From positions 718,985-782,984 of the forward strand of contig NZ_JH636436.1 of assembly GCF_000255655.1 (NCBI RefSeq): a stretch of 64,000 nucleotides of DNA, given 5' to 3'. A model generated the notes under the pieces. That model was not told the origin of the DNA, did no database searches, and worked only from the letters and a program-made list of their open reading frames with translations. Of the stretch, positions 41,068 to 51,547 are shown piece by piece (position 1 is the stretch's first letter; the number at the start of each line of letters is the position of its first letter). The DNA is from Schlesneria paludicola DSM 18645. Its GTDB lineage: Bacteria > Planctomycetota > Planctomycetia > Planctomycetales > Planctomycetaceae. Position numbers and translations under genes: made by a program.

Positions 41068-42531
41068 TCAAGCCGCGTCGGGTTGAGGTTTTGCGACAAA
41101 TAGATAGTAGACGACAACGCCGCTGAGCAAGACCGCCGCCACCGCCCACAGCAACTCCAGGCGAGTTCCCAGGACGAAAAGCCAGCCGACAAGTGCGATC
41201 AGGCTTGGGATGGGATAGAACCACATTCGGAACGGCAGGACAATGTCGGGACGGGTTGTTCGCAGCATGTGCAATCCGACAATTTGTGCGACAAACTGCA
41301 CGAGAATGCGGACCGTGACCGCCGTTTCGATGACCGTACTCAGCTCGAGATAGCAAAATACCGCCGTTAGGGCGCCTAAAGTCCACAATGAGATGGCCGG
41401 GTATTTCTGAGTCGGGTGAACGCGAGCGAAGATCGGCAAGAAGTCGCCATTTGCGGCCGCCGCGAATGGGATCCGTGAATAGCCGAGGGTAATCGAAAAC
41501 ATTGACGCGATCACCGTCCAAAGGATGACGCCGATGAAGATCACGGCAACGCGGCGGCCGTATAACGTTTCCATGAACAAGCCGGCAATCTGCTTCGATT
41601 CCATCGCCTCTTGCCAAGGCACGACGGCAATAATCGAAATGTTCATAAACAAGTACAACACGGCGACGACAATGACTGACGTAATGACGGCCCGAGGGAT
41701 TGTGCGGCCAGGATTGCGAACTTCATCGCCCAGATTGCAAATGTTGTAATAGCCCAGATAGTCGTAGATGGCGATCAGCATCGCCGCTCCCAGCCCGCTC
41801 ACCCACTCCTTGTTGATCTTGAAGGCGTCGGGCGGCAGCGTCAGCAAAGATGCGTCGAAGTGCGTCAGGCCAGAGATGATGACCGTAAAAACGGCGACCA
41901 GTGTTCCCGCACACAGGACTATTCCAAACCAGCCCACAATTTCGATTCGGCGGGAAAGCAACCAGGTGACGATCAAGCAGCAACCTGCGGCGAGCGTGTT
42001 CATCCCGCCGGGGATATGCCACTCTTTGAGAAGCAGTGGCAATCCGGGCCAGATATATTCCACGTAGGGTGCTGCACCGATGTATCCCGACGCGATTTCC
42101 ATCGTCCCGCTGACGAGAAACTGCCATACATAAAGGAATGGCAGCATGCGCAGCCATCGCACTTTGTGTTTGCCGAAGATCTCGCGCAGAAAGTGATATG
42201 TGCCGCCACTACCCGGCAGTGCCGCGCCCAGTTCGCTCCAAACCAATCCGTCACAGATGACAAGGATGGCTGCAATCACCCACGCCACCAATGCCTGTGG
42301 ACCATGCATTGCCGCCAGGAATCCGGGAATCGTAATGAAGGGGCCGATGCCGACCATGTTGGCAATGTTGAGCGCGATGGACTGCGGCAAACCCAGGCCA
42401 CGAACGAGAGTTGTATTTGCGGAGGAATCTGTCGGTGCAATGGATCCTTCCGAGTTGGGATTGTTCAAAGCGCGTTGCTTCCGGCAAAAGGGGCGAGTTC
42501 TAGTTGATTCATGTGGATGGATGACGGCCAT
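41068..42531 (-). CDS. APC-family amino acid permease
   Basis: 487 residues from the ATG at 42531; the upstream TTG is less likely. Twelve hydrophobic segments are spaced along the chain. The APC signature at helix 1, LNIANMVGIGPFITIPGF, is the unwound substrate-binding loop (GxG), and helix 3 onwards is regular (LVTWLLSRRIEIVGWFGIVL, YDYLGYYNICNLGDEVRNP). A 60-residue hydrophilic N-terminus is unusual but may be cytoplasmic. Amino acid or polyamine proton symport is the family role; specificity is not inferable. It stands between the dehydrogenase and the hybrid kinase. Confidence 0.9.
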   Translation of the reverse strand: MAVIHPHESTRTRPFCRKQRALNNPNSEGSIAPTDSSANTTLVRGLGLPQSIALNIANMVGIGPFITIPGFLAAMHGPQALVAWVIAAILVICDGLVWSELGAALPGSGGTYHFLREIFGKHKVRWLRMLPFLYVWQFLVSGTMEIASGYIGAAPYVEYIWPGLPLLLKEWHIPGGMNTLAAGCCLIVTWLLSRRIEIVGWFGIVLCAGTLVAVFTVIISGLTHFDASLLTLPPDAFKINKEWVSGLGAAMLIAIYDYLGYYNICNLGDEVRNPGRTIPRAVITSVIVVAVLYLFMNISIIAVVPWQEAMESKQIAGLFMETLYGRRVAVIFIGVILWTVIASMFSITLGYSRIPFAAAANGDFLPIFARVHPTQKYPAISLWTLGALTAVFCYLELSTVIETAVTVRILVQFVAQIVGLHMLRTTRPDIVLPFRMWFYPIPSLIALVGWLFVLGTRLELLWAVAAVLLSGVVVYYLFVAKPQPDAA

Positions 42532-42692
42532 CGAATTGAAGCTTCGAGGGGCCACAGAGTACCCGATCGAGGACAATTGATGAACGCCGTGGGCTCAACT
42601 TGCATGAAACCGAAGTGATTTCTGGCCGTTGACCGAACGTGATTGAATGAGCTGTGAATTCGAGTTTTTCGGCGACCACGACTTCGATTGGA

Positions 42693-45600
42693 TCATTTGG
42701 CGGCGTCAAGAACGGCGCGGACCTTTTTTGCCAGGCCTACTGCGGTGAAGGGCTTCTGCAGCAGATTCTCGTGGGAATTCGAGACGCCGCGTTGCAAGAC
42801 CGCGTCGTCTGTGTAACCCGTCATGAACAGCACTCGCAGGTCAGGACGCTGCGCACGCAGTGCGTCTGCCAGTTTTAGCCCCCCCACTTCGGGCATGACG
42901 ACGTCGGTCAGCAAAAGTTGAATCGCGTCGGGATAGTCCGCTGAGACGTGTGCTGCTTCGTGACCGCCAGAGGCCTCTAGGACGTGGTATCCATTCGCTT
43001 CGAGTGCGATCCTGGCGATCTTGCGGACTGGCGGGGAATCTTCGACAAGCAGCACGGTTTCGTGACCGCGAATGGACTCGCCTGTCGGAGCGGTCTCTGG
43101 AATGTGGGAATCATCCATTGTCAGTGGAAAGAGAAATCGAAATGTGGTTCCGACACCAATGTGGCTATCGACCTGAATCGAACCACCGCATTGTTTGATG
43201 ATGCCGTGGACGACGGAAAGGCCCAGTCCGCTTCCCTTTCCGACATCCTTGGTGGTGAAGAAAGGTTCGAAAATCTTGCTCTTGATGTCATCGGACATCC
43301 CTTGCCCGGTGTCAGACACCGTGAGTTCAATGTATTCACCGGGAGGCAATTGATGAACCTCAGGCTCATCGAATTGCCTTGGCGTCATGTTGTTGGTCTT
43401 GATCTGGAGCTGACCCCCATTCGGCATGGCATCCCGCGCGTTGACCACGAGGTTCATGAGTGCCTGTTCAAGCCCACCTGGTGCAGCTTTGATGCGTGCT
43501 CTCGCCGCATGCAATTCCACGCGAAGCACGATGTCTTCTTCGATCAGTCGGCGCAGCATTCCCACGGCTTTGTCGACGACGATGTTCAGGTCAATGGGTT
43601 GAGGTTCGATGACGGCCTTGCGGCTGAAAGAAAGTAGTTGACGCGTCAAATTCGTGGCACGCTCGCCAGCGTCGAGAATCGCCGTGATGCACTCTCGTTG
43701 AGACCCAGTCGTCGGCAAGTCTTTGAACAGCAATTGTCCATAACCACTGATGACCGTCAGTAGGTTATTGAAGTCGTGTGCCACGCCGCCTGCCAGTCGA
43801 CCGACGGCCTCCATTTTTTGGGCTTGCTGGAACTGTGTTTCCAGCCGCTTTCGGGCAGTGATATCGCGGATGACACCGGTGAAGTGCCGCTCGCGATCCA
43901 ACTGAAATTCCGTGACCGACAGTTCGACGGGGAACGTCGAACCATCGTTGCGCCGCCCCTGGACCTCGCGTCCGATTCCAATCGGTTTCGCGGTCCCGGG
44001 GTTGGCGCTCTTTGAGAGGAACTGATCGCTTTTGCTTCGAAATGGTTCGGGCATCAGCATTCGAACATTCTTGCCGAGAAGTTCTTGCATGGGATAATCG
44101 AACATCCGTTCGGTCGCTGGATTGGCCGAATGGATCGTACCTTCGACATCGATCGTGATAATCGCGTCGTTGACGCTTTCCATGACGGACCGCAGCAATC
44201 CAAAGGTTCGGTCGCGTTCCGTCAAGTCGTTGATTGCGACGACGAAGGCAGAGGGGCCATATCCCGTGATCGAGGCTCCGACGACCTGGGCCGGAAAGAT
44301 GTGTCCATCCAATCTGACGGCCAGCATCTCCATTTCGGGGGCAAACTTTCCCGTCATTTGCCCGACGGCGATCCGTTTGCGGATCGCCGCGTGATAGTCG
44401 GGGTGGGCGACGATGAATGGCGATTTCCCCAGCAATTCTTCGGTGCTCGTCGCGCCCATCAGGCGAATGAACGCTTGATTGCAGAAAAGAATCTCTTTTC
44501 CGTTGTGGACGTACAGTGCCCCGGGCAAGACGTCCACAAGTCTTCGAAGTCGCTCTTCATTGTCGCGGATCGTTTTTTCCGTTCGCTTGAGCTCGGTGAC
44601 GTCGCGTGTCACCGTTGCGAACCAGCTTTTGCCGGTTTCCTCAGAGATCAGAAAAACCGCCCGAAACACATCGATCAGTGCACCGGTTTTTGTGTGAAGC
44701 AACTGCATTTCGCCTTCCCAGATACCGTGTTCGCCGGCTGTGCGAACCACGGTATCCAAAAAGAACTCCTTCCATTCGGCAGGAACATAATCGGTAAAGT
44801 GCAGATTCAACAAATCCCCGGTTTCGTCCAACCCCAGCATTTTTCGGCCACCGGAATTCATAAATGTCACGGTGCCGTCCAATTCGGCGATCGCGATCAG
44901 ATCACGGCTGTGCTCGATGATTTTGGCGAGCTTCCGGTGCTCGATTCGCGATTCCTTTCGAGCCGTAATGTTTTCAGAAAAGATCGCGATTCCGCCGATT
45001 TCCCCGTCGATCCGTGTCCAGGGGTGAATTTCCCAGCGAATCCACTCGATTGAGCCGTTATGAAGTTTGATGCGGTCTTCTTCGCTGCACTCCACTGCAC
45101 CTGCCAGGCAGCGCTGATGGATCGCTTTCCAGCGGTCCGGGATTCCCGGAAAGACATCGTAGTGGCATTCGCCAATCACATCGTTTGCGGCAAGGGCATA
45201 GTCGTGATACCAGCGTTTGCTGACGTGCAGATATCGCATCTCACGGTCGAGCATGGCGACCGATGCGGGGGCGTGCTCGATAAATAAGCGAAGGGCTTCC
45301 TCACTGGTATGCCAATCGAGCTTTGACTGGCGGTGATCTGTCAGGTCTTCCCAGAATCCAATCGTTCCCACAACCTGGTTCTGTTGCGATAGAATGGGAA
45401 CCGTACTCGTGTTGATCCAGGCCGCATTGCCACCGCGGATGGTCCATTGTTCCACACCATGGTGTTGTGCTGTTCTGGACTGAGTGACCTCGCGCACTCT
45501 TCGCTCGATGCGCCGGGCGTCCGTCGTTCGAAGAAGCGGAAGTGCGTTGACCGTCGTGCCATATAAACTCTTTGGATCCACCAGGCCAAGGAGTTCCGCG

Positions 45601-46019
45601 AAGGCTCGATTGCATCCAAGAATCTGAAAATTGCGATCTGTCCAGAATACTCCCTGGGACATGTTCGCGAGGATCAAGTGTGGGAGTTCCTCGTGCTCGA
45701 AGCGCGAGCTGTTGATTTGCCCTTCCGAATTCGCAGGGGATTCTTCCAATCCGCAGATGAAGGGCGCGAATTCTCTTCGCGAAACCCAGTACATCAGGGA
45801 ACCTGATGCCATGGCGAACAGAATGCCAAGCCCAATGGACCATTTGGAGAAGCCCGGTATTCCTGCCTCTCCACACACAAGCAAAAGCCAGATGAGGCTG
45901 AGTGCCAGATAGACTGCGGTGATGCGATTCGGCTTTGTCCAGTTCGTGATGCGAACACCTGCCTGATGGCGACCGGGGTACATGGACGGACCGAAGTTGG
46001 CATCGTGGGACATTGGCAT
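42693..46019 (-). CDS. Hybrid sensor histidine kinase with five PAS domains and receiver
   Basis: 1108 residues. Two membrane helices lie near residues 31-50 and 58-78. Five PAS/PAC units follow between about 110 and 720 (for example [84 protein letters not shown]). The kinase core has H-box [17 protein letters not shown]-box [16 protein letters not shown], and a complete G1/F/G2 set ([28 protein letters not shown]). The C-terminal receiver has LLVEDSPPV, phosphoacceptor in [13 protein letters not shown] and FMTGYTDDA. It receives cytoplasmic signals, possibly redox or ligand, through the PAS set. The downstream relay is unknown. Confidence 0.95.
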   Translation of the reverse strand: MPMSHDANFGPSMYPGRHQAGVRITNWTKPNRITAVYLALSLIWLLLVCGEAGIPGFSKWSIGLGILFAMASGSLMYWVSRREFAPFICGLEESPANSEGQINSSRFEHEELPHLILANMSQGVFWTDRNFQILGCNRAFAELLGLVDPKSLYGTTVNALPLLRTTDARRIERRVREVTQSRTAQHHGVEQWTIRGGNAAWINTSTVPILSQQNQVVGTIGFWEDLTDHRQSKLDWHTSEEALRLFIEHAPASVAMLDREMRYLHVSKRWYHDYALAANDVIGECHYDVFPGIPDRWKAIHQRCLAGAVECSEEDRIKLHNGSIEWIRWEIHPWTRIDGEIGGIAIFSENITARKESRIEHRKLAKIIEHSRDLIAIAELDGTVTFMNSGGRKMLGLDETGDLLNLHFTDYVPAEWKEFFLDTVVRTAGEHGIWEGEMQLLHTKTGALIDVFRAVFLISEETGKSWFATVTRDVTELKRTEKTIRDNEERLRRLVDVLPGALYVHNGKEILFCNQAFIRLMGATSTEELLGKSPFIVAHPDYHAAIRKRIAVGQMTGKFAPEMEMLAVRLDGHIFPAQVVGASITGYGPSAFVVAINDLTERDRTFGLLRSVMESVNDAIITIDVEGTIHSANPATERMFDYPMQELLGKNVRMLMPEPFRSKSDQFLSKSANPGTAKPIGIGREVQGRRNDGSTFPVELSVTEFQLDRERHFTGVIRDITARKRLETQFQQAQKMEAVGRLAGGVAHDFNNLLTVISGYGQLLFKDLPTTGSQRECITAILDAGERATNLTRQLLSFSRKAVIEPQPIDLNIVVDKAVGMLRRLIEEDIVLRVELHAARARIKAAPGGLEQALMNLVVNARDAMPNGGQLQIKTNNMTPRQFDEPEVHQLPPGEYIELTVSDTGQGMSDDIKSKIFEPFFTTKDVGKGSGLGLSVVHGIIKQCGGSIQVDSHIGVGTTFRFLFPLTMDDSHIPETAPTGESIRGHETVLLVEDSPPVRKIARIALEANGYHVLEASGGHEAAHVSADYPDAIQLLLTDVVMPEVGGLKLADALRAQRPDLRVLFMTGYTDDAVLQRGVSNSHENLLQKPFTAVGLAKKVRAVLDAAK

Positions 46020-46312
46020 GAACTGGCTTTCGCGAGGCTGCTCTCGTACGTCCTGAGAATCATTTCATTGGGTTGTCAACCCGTTCGTGGAACTCGTTGT
46101 CTGTCATCGAGCAATTGTTCTGGCGTTGTCCGCGACAAGGCCGTTGTTTGTTCGTTTCAGGCAGCACCTGCAGCAGCAGGATCAGATTCCGGTGTCTCTG
46201 CAAGGCAGGTGTGTGTGACCACCACATTCTCGTGGCTTCGATCGGGCGGCTCTGGCTTGAACTGATTCAATGAGTTGTGCAAAAAGTGATGTGATTCGCC
46301 GAACGTATTTTG

Positions 46313-47875
46313 CTATGACGTCTTGATTCGACTATCGAACGTATTACGAATGACCATCAACAGTTCGTCGGTCGCGAATGGCTTCTGTAGAAACGCCGTG
46401 TTCGCATTCGATGGGAGGCCGGAAATGACTTCGTCCTTCATCAATCCACTCATGAATACGACAGGCAAATCGGGGTGTGTTCTCCAGAATGTTTCTGCCA
46501 CCTTGCGTCCAGAAAGGCCAGGCAGGATTGAATCGACGAGCAGCATGTCAATCGGCTCTGTCTGCCGCTGTTGGATCGCTCGCGCGGCATGGGCGTCGTC
46601 GGCTTCGAGGACGCGATAACCATGAGTCTCAAGCGTAATCGTGATGTACTTGCGAATGTACGCTTCATCTTCGACAACGAGAATCGTTTCCGTTCCTGAC
46701 AGGAGTTCCGCATCCCGTGTGGCAAGGGCATCCGGTTCCAGAGCTTCTATCGCTGCGGGAAGTCGGATTTCGACCTTGGTTCCATTTTCGACGGACGTCG
46801 TGGTGTCAATTCGTCCTCCGTAACGGGTGACGATCTGATCGACGGCGATAAGGGCCGATTCTGCCGTCTCGGGCAGGCCTGTCATTTCGAACTGCTCGTC
46901 GAGATGGTGCAATCGGTTTTTGGTTGTAGGGCCGCAGCCGGTGTCGGAAACGGTCAGCTTCACATAACGACCTGGAGGCAGTTCGTTGTCCTTCGGCGAG
47001 TCGGTGTTCGCGACATCGTCATGCCCTGTTTCGATTGTGACCCAACCACCTTCGGGAATGGCACTCAGGGCGTTCAGGATAAGGTTTAGAATCATCCGCT
47101 CAATCGCTTCCGGGGCCGCGTTCACTGCCGCGGGGGCCGATGACAGGCTGACAGTCATGATCACGTTGCCGCGAATCAGTCGTCGAAAAATCTGTTCTGA
47201 GTGGACGATCAGATGGTTGAGGTCAACCGAAGGGGCTTCACGCGGAACTTCTGCCAGGACTGTGCGTAAGCGACGGGTCAATTCGGTTGCTTGAGTTCGC
47301 GCGTGTTGAATCGCAACCAGGGACGAGCGATTGGGATCGCCTTCAGCGAGTTGTGAGAGTGCGTGCTTGGTCGAGAAGTAGATCACGAGCAATAAGTTAT
47401 TGACGTCGTGCAGGATACTGCTGGCAAGTGACGATTGTTGATTGCTTTTGCGTAGTGCGTCTTGTGCCCGCGCACAAATGTCACTTTCGATCGCGAACTG
47501 CCGTCTTAATGTATTTAGCTCGGAAGTGCGCAGGCGGACCTCACGTTCAAGCTGGGCGTTCGCCGCGTGCAAGTCCTGATCAACGTTTTGGCCGTTGCCT
47601 TCGAACTCTGTCAGGGGGGCGGCTCGTGATGTCTCGCTCGGATAGACCTGATGGCCGAACGGATTTGTCCGATTGATTTCTTCCAAGAGTTCTGCCCCTG
47701 AATAGGCAGAGATCAGCACGATTGGATTCTCTGAATGGTGTTTCAGCCATCTGGCGATGTCTGCAGGGCGAGACCAATCCTCGGGCGCCAGTTCCTCGAT
47801 CCCCGAGGCCTCTGGCGGAAGCTCAAGCACGACTTCTCGCTCAGTTCGCTTGACCGTGCTGATAAAAAAGGCCAT
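46313..47875 (-). CDS. Histidine-kinase-like protein with degenerate ATP lid plus receiver domain
   Basis: 520 residues, no membrane helix. An N-terminal 100-residue region of unknown fold is followed by a coiled coil (QLEREVRLRTSELNTLRRQF), an H-box-like SSILHDVNNLLLVIY, an N-box LILNALSAIPEGGW and a G1 box VSDTGCGPTTKN. The F box and the G2 box (GxGLGL) are missing, replaced by LPETAESALIAVDQIVT. The C-terminal receiver is intact, with LVVEDEAYIRKY, LLVDSILPGLSGR and FMSGLMKDE. It lies 293 bases upstream of the hybrid kinase gene on the same strand. ATP use is doubtful. Confidence 0.85.
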   Translation of the reverse strand: MAFFISTVKRTEREVVLELPPEASGIEELAPEDWSRPADIARWLKHHSENPIVLISAYSGAELLEEINRTNPFGHQVYPSETSRAAPLTEFEGNGQNVDQDLHAANAQLEREVRLRTSELNTLRRQFAIESDICARAQDALRKSNQQSSLASSILHDVNNLLLVIYFSTKHALSQLAEGDPNRSSLVAIQHARTQATELTRRLRTVLAEVPREAPSVDLNHLIVHSEQIFRRLIRGNVIMTVSLSSAPAAVNAAPEAIERMILNLILNALSAIPEGGWVTIETGHDDVANTDSPKDNELPPGRYVKLTVSDTGCGPTTKNRLHHLDEQFEMTGLPETAESALIAVDQIVTRYGGRIDTTTSVENGTKVEIRLPAAIEALEPDALATRDAELLSGTETILVVEDEAYIRKYITITLETHGYRVLEADDAHAARAIQQRQTEPIDMLLVDSILPGLSGRKVAETFWRTHPDLPVVFMSGLMKDEVISGLPSNANTAFLQKPFATDELLMVIRNTFDSRIKTS

Positions 47876-48361
47876 CCGCGACCTTTCCGAGAATCGGGTT
47901 GTGGTGTTGGGCGTCGGAAATGGAACCAGGAGAACTCTTCGTCTCGATGAAAGCGCGATTGGCCTGGTTTGGCCCTGACAGACTTGGGGATTCTGAAAAA
48001 GCAGAGCGGGTATGGTGCCTATACAGGTGATCCCCGCTTCTCATTTTGGATTATGAGCACGAAATCGAGACATTGGCAAGGGGAGTCGTGTTGTTTCGCT
48101 TCAATTTAATCTGATTGCGGTGTTTTTATTTCGTGACCCGAATGCTTTCCGCCTTGATTCGGCATGGCTTGTTCCATCGGTGTATTGTCTTGCGCAGGTG
48201 ATGCAATGGAGCGACGCGATTCAAGGAAATGTGTCACGTTCGAGTGGATGACTGAAGGTCCCTCGCTCAGTTTCGGTATGCTTTCTCGAATTTGTGGACG
48301 ACGTGCGGTGGATCGGCAACGATGTTTGTCCGATCGGGCTTTTTTCGAGGAAATCGCAGAG
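47876..48361. other. Divergent gap before the lactate-type permease
   Basis: No gene seen. The permease frame is open back to 48164, but its residues there are not family-like and the protein begins at 48362. An AT-rich stretch near 48100-48140 could hold promoters; no clear pair was identified. Confidence 0.4.
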
Positions 48362-50047
48362 ATGCCTTGGGTGCAGGTTTACGATCCTCTTGGTTCATGG
48401 TGGTTGTCGACGCTTTTGGCGATGCTGCCGATTGCGATTCTTCTTGGAACACTCGCTGTTGGAGTGAGTGCTGTACGTGCGGCTCTCGCCGGGCTTGGTG
48501 CCGCTCTGCTGGTTGCCATCTGGGGGTTTGGAATGCCCGTCGGTGCCGCGTTGGCTGCGGCGGAATATGGCGCGTGCTTCGGAGTTTTGCCCATCGGATG
48601 GATCGTCGTTGCGGCGGTCTTTTTGTTTCATCTCACCGTCAGAAGTGGTCAGTTCGAGGTCGTCAAACGTTCGGTGGCTGCGATTTCGCCCGACCGCCGA
48701 ATTCAGGCCCTGCTGATCGCCTTTTGTTTCGGCACCTTTATCGAGGGAGCGGCTGGATTCGGAACCCCCGTTGCCATTTGCGCCGCGCTGATGATCGGTC
48801 TGGGGTTTTCGCCAAAGTTTGCTGCGGGGCTGGCGTTGATCGCCAACACGTCGCCCGTCGCGTTCGGGGCACTTGGAACTCCCATCATTACTTTGGCGAA
48901 GGTCTCCGGGCTGGATGAAATGTTATTGTGCCAAATGGCGGGCCGGCAACTTCCGTTCTTTTCATTGATTGTCCCTGCCTGGTTGGTGATCGTCATGTCG
49001 GGATGGCGTGGAGTGATCACCTGCTGGCCCGCAATTGTTGTGTGTGGCGGGACCTTTGCCACACTGCAGTTTATCGTGGCAAACTTTCATGGTCCGGCAC
49101 TTGTCGATGTCGTGGGAGGGCTAGGTTCGCTCATTGTTCTGGCAGTCATGATGCGGTTCTGGCAGCCGGCCACGATCTGGCGATTTCCTGATGAAAGGGA
49201 ATCAGCACAGTCGGTCGAGGTCGCTGCATTAACGACAAAACAGGTCTTTAATGCCTGGATGCCCTGGATCTTCTTGTCTGTGTTTGTCTTCCTATGGGGC
49301 TGGCCTTCTGTGAAAGACACGTTGAACGGTGGCACACCGCAAGCCCCCAATCCTCTGAAAGGTTATTCCAAATTCAGCCTGCCGGTGAGCGGTTTGCATG
49401 ACCGTGTCTATCGCACAGCGCCGATTGCTTCCGTTCTCGAAGGCGCAGATCGCACTGCAGAACCTGAAAAGGCTGTTCTCGACATTCCCTGGCTTTCCAC
49501 AACGGGCACCGGGATCTTTCTGGCGGCGATCTTGACGGCCATCTGGCTACAGATCCCGGCTCGTGAGTTTGTCGCACAGTTTGGGCAAACGATTTGGGAA
49601 ATGCGATGGGCTTTGGTGACGATCGCGGCCATGCTCGCCCTCGCATTCACAACCAAATACAGCGGCGGCGATGCGACGATGGGACTCGCATTCACTCGCA
49701 CGGGGTGGCTCTACCCGTTCTTCGCCCCGTTGCTGGGTTGGTTGGGCGTCGCACTGACCGGCAGCGATACCTCGTCGAATGCCTTGTTCGGCAGCCTGCA
49801 GCGAATCACTGCCGAGCAGTTGGGGCTCGATCCAATCCTGATTGTCGCCTCGAACAGTACCGGTGGGGTGATGGGGAAAATGATCGATGCGCAAAGTATC
49901 GTCGTGGCGGCGGTTGCGACGGAGCAAAAAGGCGGAGAAGGTGAGATCCTGCGTTTCGTCTTCTTCCATAGTGTGGTCTTGGCTGCGTTAGTCGGTGCCC
50001 TGACGTTCATTCAAGCGTATTGGCTGACCTGGATGATTCCCGCTTGA
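48362..50047 (+). CDS. L-lactate permease family transporter (LctP/GlcA)
   Basis: 561 residues from the ATG at 48362 (MPWVQVYDPLGSWW), with GAGGAAA about 11 bases upstream. At least a dozen hydrophobic helices. Signature loops include FGTFIEGAAGFGTPVAICAA, NTSPVAFGALGTPI and FAPLLGWLGVALTGSDTSSN, the last shared by all LctP/GlcA proteins. The family imports L-lactate, D-lactate and glycolate with protons. Glycolate transport would suit the GlcDE/GlcF enzymes 13 kb away, but lactate is equally possible and no direct link is visible. Confidence 0.94.
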   Translation: MPWVQVYDPLGSWWLSTLLAMLPIAILLGTLAVGVSAVRAALAGLGAALLVAIWGFGMPVGAALAAAEYGACFGVLPIGWIVVAAVFLFHLTVRSGQFEVVKRSVAAISPDRRIQALLIAFCFGTFIEGAAGFGTPVAICAALMIGLGFSPKFAAGLALIANTSPVAFGALGTPIITLAKVSGLDEMLLCQMAGRQLPFFSLIVPAWLVIVMSGWRGVITCWPAIVVCGGTFATLQFIVANFHGPALVDVVGGLGSLIVLAVMMRFWQPATIWRFPDERESAQSVEVAALTTKQVFNAWMPWIFLSVFVFLWGWPSVKDTLNGGTPQAPNPLKGYSKFSLPVSGLHDRVYRTAPIASVLEGADRTAEPEKAVLDIPWLSTTGTGIFLAAILTAIWLQIPAREFVAQFGQTIWEMRWALVTIAAMLALAFTTKYSGGDATMGLAFTRTGWLYPFFAPLLGWLGVALTGSDTSSNALFGSLQRITAEQLGLDPILIVASNSTGGVMGKMIDAQSIVVAAVATEQKGGEGEILRFVFFHSVVLAALVGALTFIQAYWLTWMIPA

Positions 50048-50144
50048 TCTGGTCCGACGCTGATTGGCGATTGCTCCGTGGCGTGGCGTCAAGATCGGAC
50101 AAAATCCGGCCCATCAATACGATCAACACTTCAGGAACCGGAAA

Positions 50145-50630
50145 ATGTTACCGGACATTCCTTCATCGCATTCGTATGGCTCCGTACGCATCGAACTGGA
50201 TCGGATTGTCGATGTCGACGAGCACCGCGGGCTTGTCCCATATTACCACTTCAAGGTCCTGGACGAATCCTCCCGAGTGGTTGGCCATATCAACTTCCGG
50301 GTGGGGGATACCGCGCACTTGCGGTTGATCGCGGGGCATGTGGGCTATGAAATTCACTCCGACTTCCGCGGACACTCCTATTCCTACGACGCGTGTCTGG
50401 CGCTCTCGAGTGTCATTCGACTTTGGTACATGTCGGTCATTCTGACGGTCGATCGAGGGAATCTTGCCTCGGAACGAATTATTCAAAAGTTGGGAGCGAC
50501 ATTCATCGACGAAGTGCTTGTTCCGCCAGGCGATCCCGCGTTTACGGGCGTCGATCGAATCAAGCGACGCTATGAATGGATTGTGCCGTCTGGTGCAAAC
50601 CCGTCGAAAGGCCACGCGGCAAGAGATTAG
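50145..50630 (+). CDS. GNAT-family N-acetyltransferase
   Basis: 161 residues from the ATG at 50145, with AGGA eight bases upstream; the frame continues 81 bases further up. The fold is GNAT: YYHFKVLDESSRVVGHINFR (strands 2-4), then a poorly conserved acetyl-CoA loop at DFRGHSYSYDACLALS, and the VDRGNLASERIIQKLGATFI motif common to RimJ/L-like enzymes. It resembles acyltransferases acting on small molecules or protein N-termini. Its stop overlaps the tail of the convergent WD40 gene by four bases. Confidence 0.75.
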   Translation: MLPDIPSSHSYGSVRIELDRIVDVDEHRGLVPYYHFKVLDESSRVVGHINFRVGDTAHLRLIAGHVGYEIHSDFRGHSYSYDACLALSSVIRLWYMSVILTVDRGNLASERIIQKLGATFIDEVLVPPGDPAFTGVDRIKRRYEWIVPSGANPSKGHAARD

Positions 50631-51511
50631 TCGGCAGAGACATTCCAGACATGTGTCTGCCGGTCATATCCCGCCGAAGCGAATCGTCGGTTATCGGGAC
50701 TGAACGTCACCCCGTAAATCGTGTTTGAGTGCGCTTTCAGTGTCAGCAGTGGGATCTGACGCGCATGATCCCACACGCGAATTGCCCCGTCTGCACCCCC
50801 GACAGCCAACCAGCGGCCGTTGGGGGAAAACGTGATCGATTTCAATCGACCAGCGTCGGTCTCAAAGCTTGTTACTGGTTCACCCTTGGTCGTCCACACG
50901 CGAACGTTTCCGTCGGCCCCGGCCGAAGCGACCAGCGAATCATCGGAGGAAATCGCGACGCCCTCGACGGTCTTGCCATGCCCGGTCAGGGTGCAAATCG
51001 GTGAACGCGTCTCGACATTCCACAAGCGGACGGTCTGTTCGTCGCCGCCTGATGCGACCACTTTCCCCTGGCTACTGATTGCCACACATTGCACGGTGGC
51101 TTCGTGGCCAGTCAGCACCGCGAATGGTGTTACTGACGAGACATCCCACAACCGGACCGTTTTGTCGAACCCCCCGGATGCAATTAAATTGCCCGCGCGA
51201 GCGATACTGGTACACACCGGATAATCCTGGTGTCCATTGAATGTCGCGTCGACTGCACCGCCATCTGCAGCCCAAATCTTGGTCGTTCGGTCCAGACTTG
51301 TCGTTACGATACGGTCGTCCGGTAGAAATCCGACAAAGGAAACCCCATCCCCGTGTCCGCTCAGAGTCTGATGACGCTGCCCAGTGGCGACATCCCACAG
51401 TCCAACGGTATTGTCGAGGCTCGCCGTCGCCAATCTTTTGCCATCGGGTGAAAAGGCCGACCAATAGATTGCGTTGTTGTGCGTGGCTGTGAATAGACGA
51501 GTGAGATGCAT
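50627..51511 (-). CDS. Seven-bladed WD40 repeat protein
   Basis: 294 residues made entirely of seven WD40 repeats, each ending in a WD-like dipeptide (LWDVATG, IWAADGG, LWDVSSV, LWNVETR, VWTTKGE, VWDHARQ, VWNVSAD), closing one propeller. There is no signal peptide and no catalytic motif, so it is a scaffold. It lies 36 bases after the DUF1501 gene on the same strand and is very probably co-transcribed. In planctomycetes WD40 proteins are often placed beside DUF1501 and cytochrome-type proteins; here the cytochrome partner is absent. Confidence 0.9.
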   Translation of the reverse strand: MHLTRLFTATHNNAIYWSAFSPDGKRLATASLDNTVGLWDVATGQRHQTLSGHGDGVSFVGFLPDDRIVTTSLDRTTKIWAADGGAVDATFNGHQDYPVCTSIARAGNLIASGGFDKTVRLWDVSSVTPFAVLTGHEATVQCVAISSQGKVVASGGDEQTVRLWNVETRSPICTLTGHGKTVEGVAISSDDSLVASAGADGNVRVWTTKGEPVTSFETDAGRLKSITFSPNGRWLAVGGADGAIRVWDHARQIPLLTLKAHSNTIYGVTFSPDNRRFASAGYDRQTHVWNVSAD

Positions 51512-51547
51512 GATTCCTGATCTGAACGAGAGGGAAATCGAGGCGTA

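Noticed and set aside
42695-46019. Two separate genes for the five-PAS kinase region
   Set aside because: The frame is uninterrupted and all kinase motifs are in one chain, so no split or frameshift is needed.
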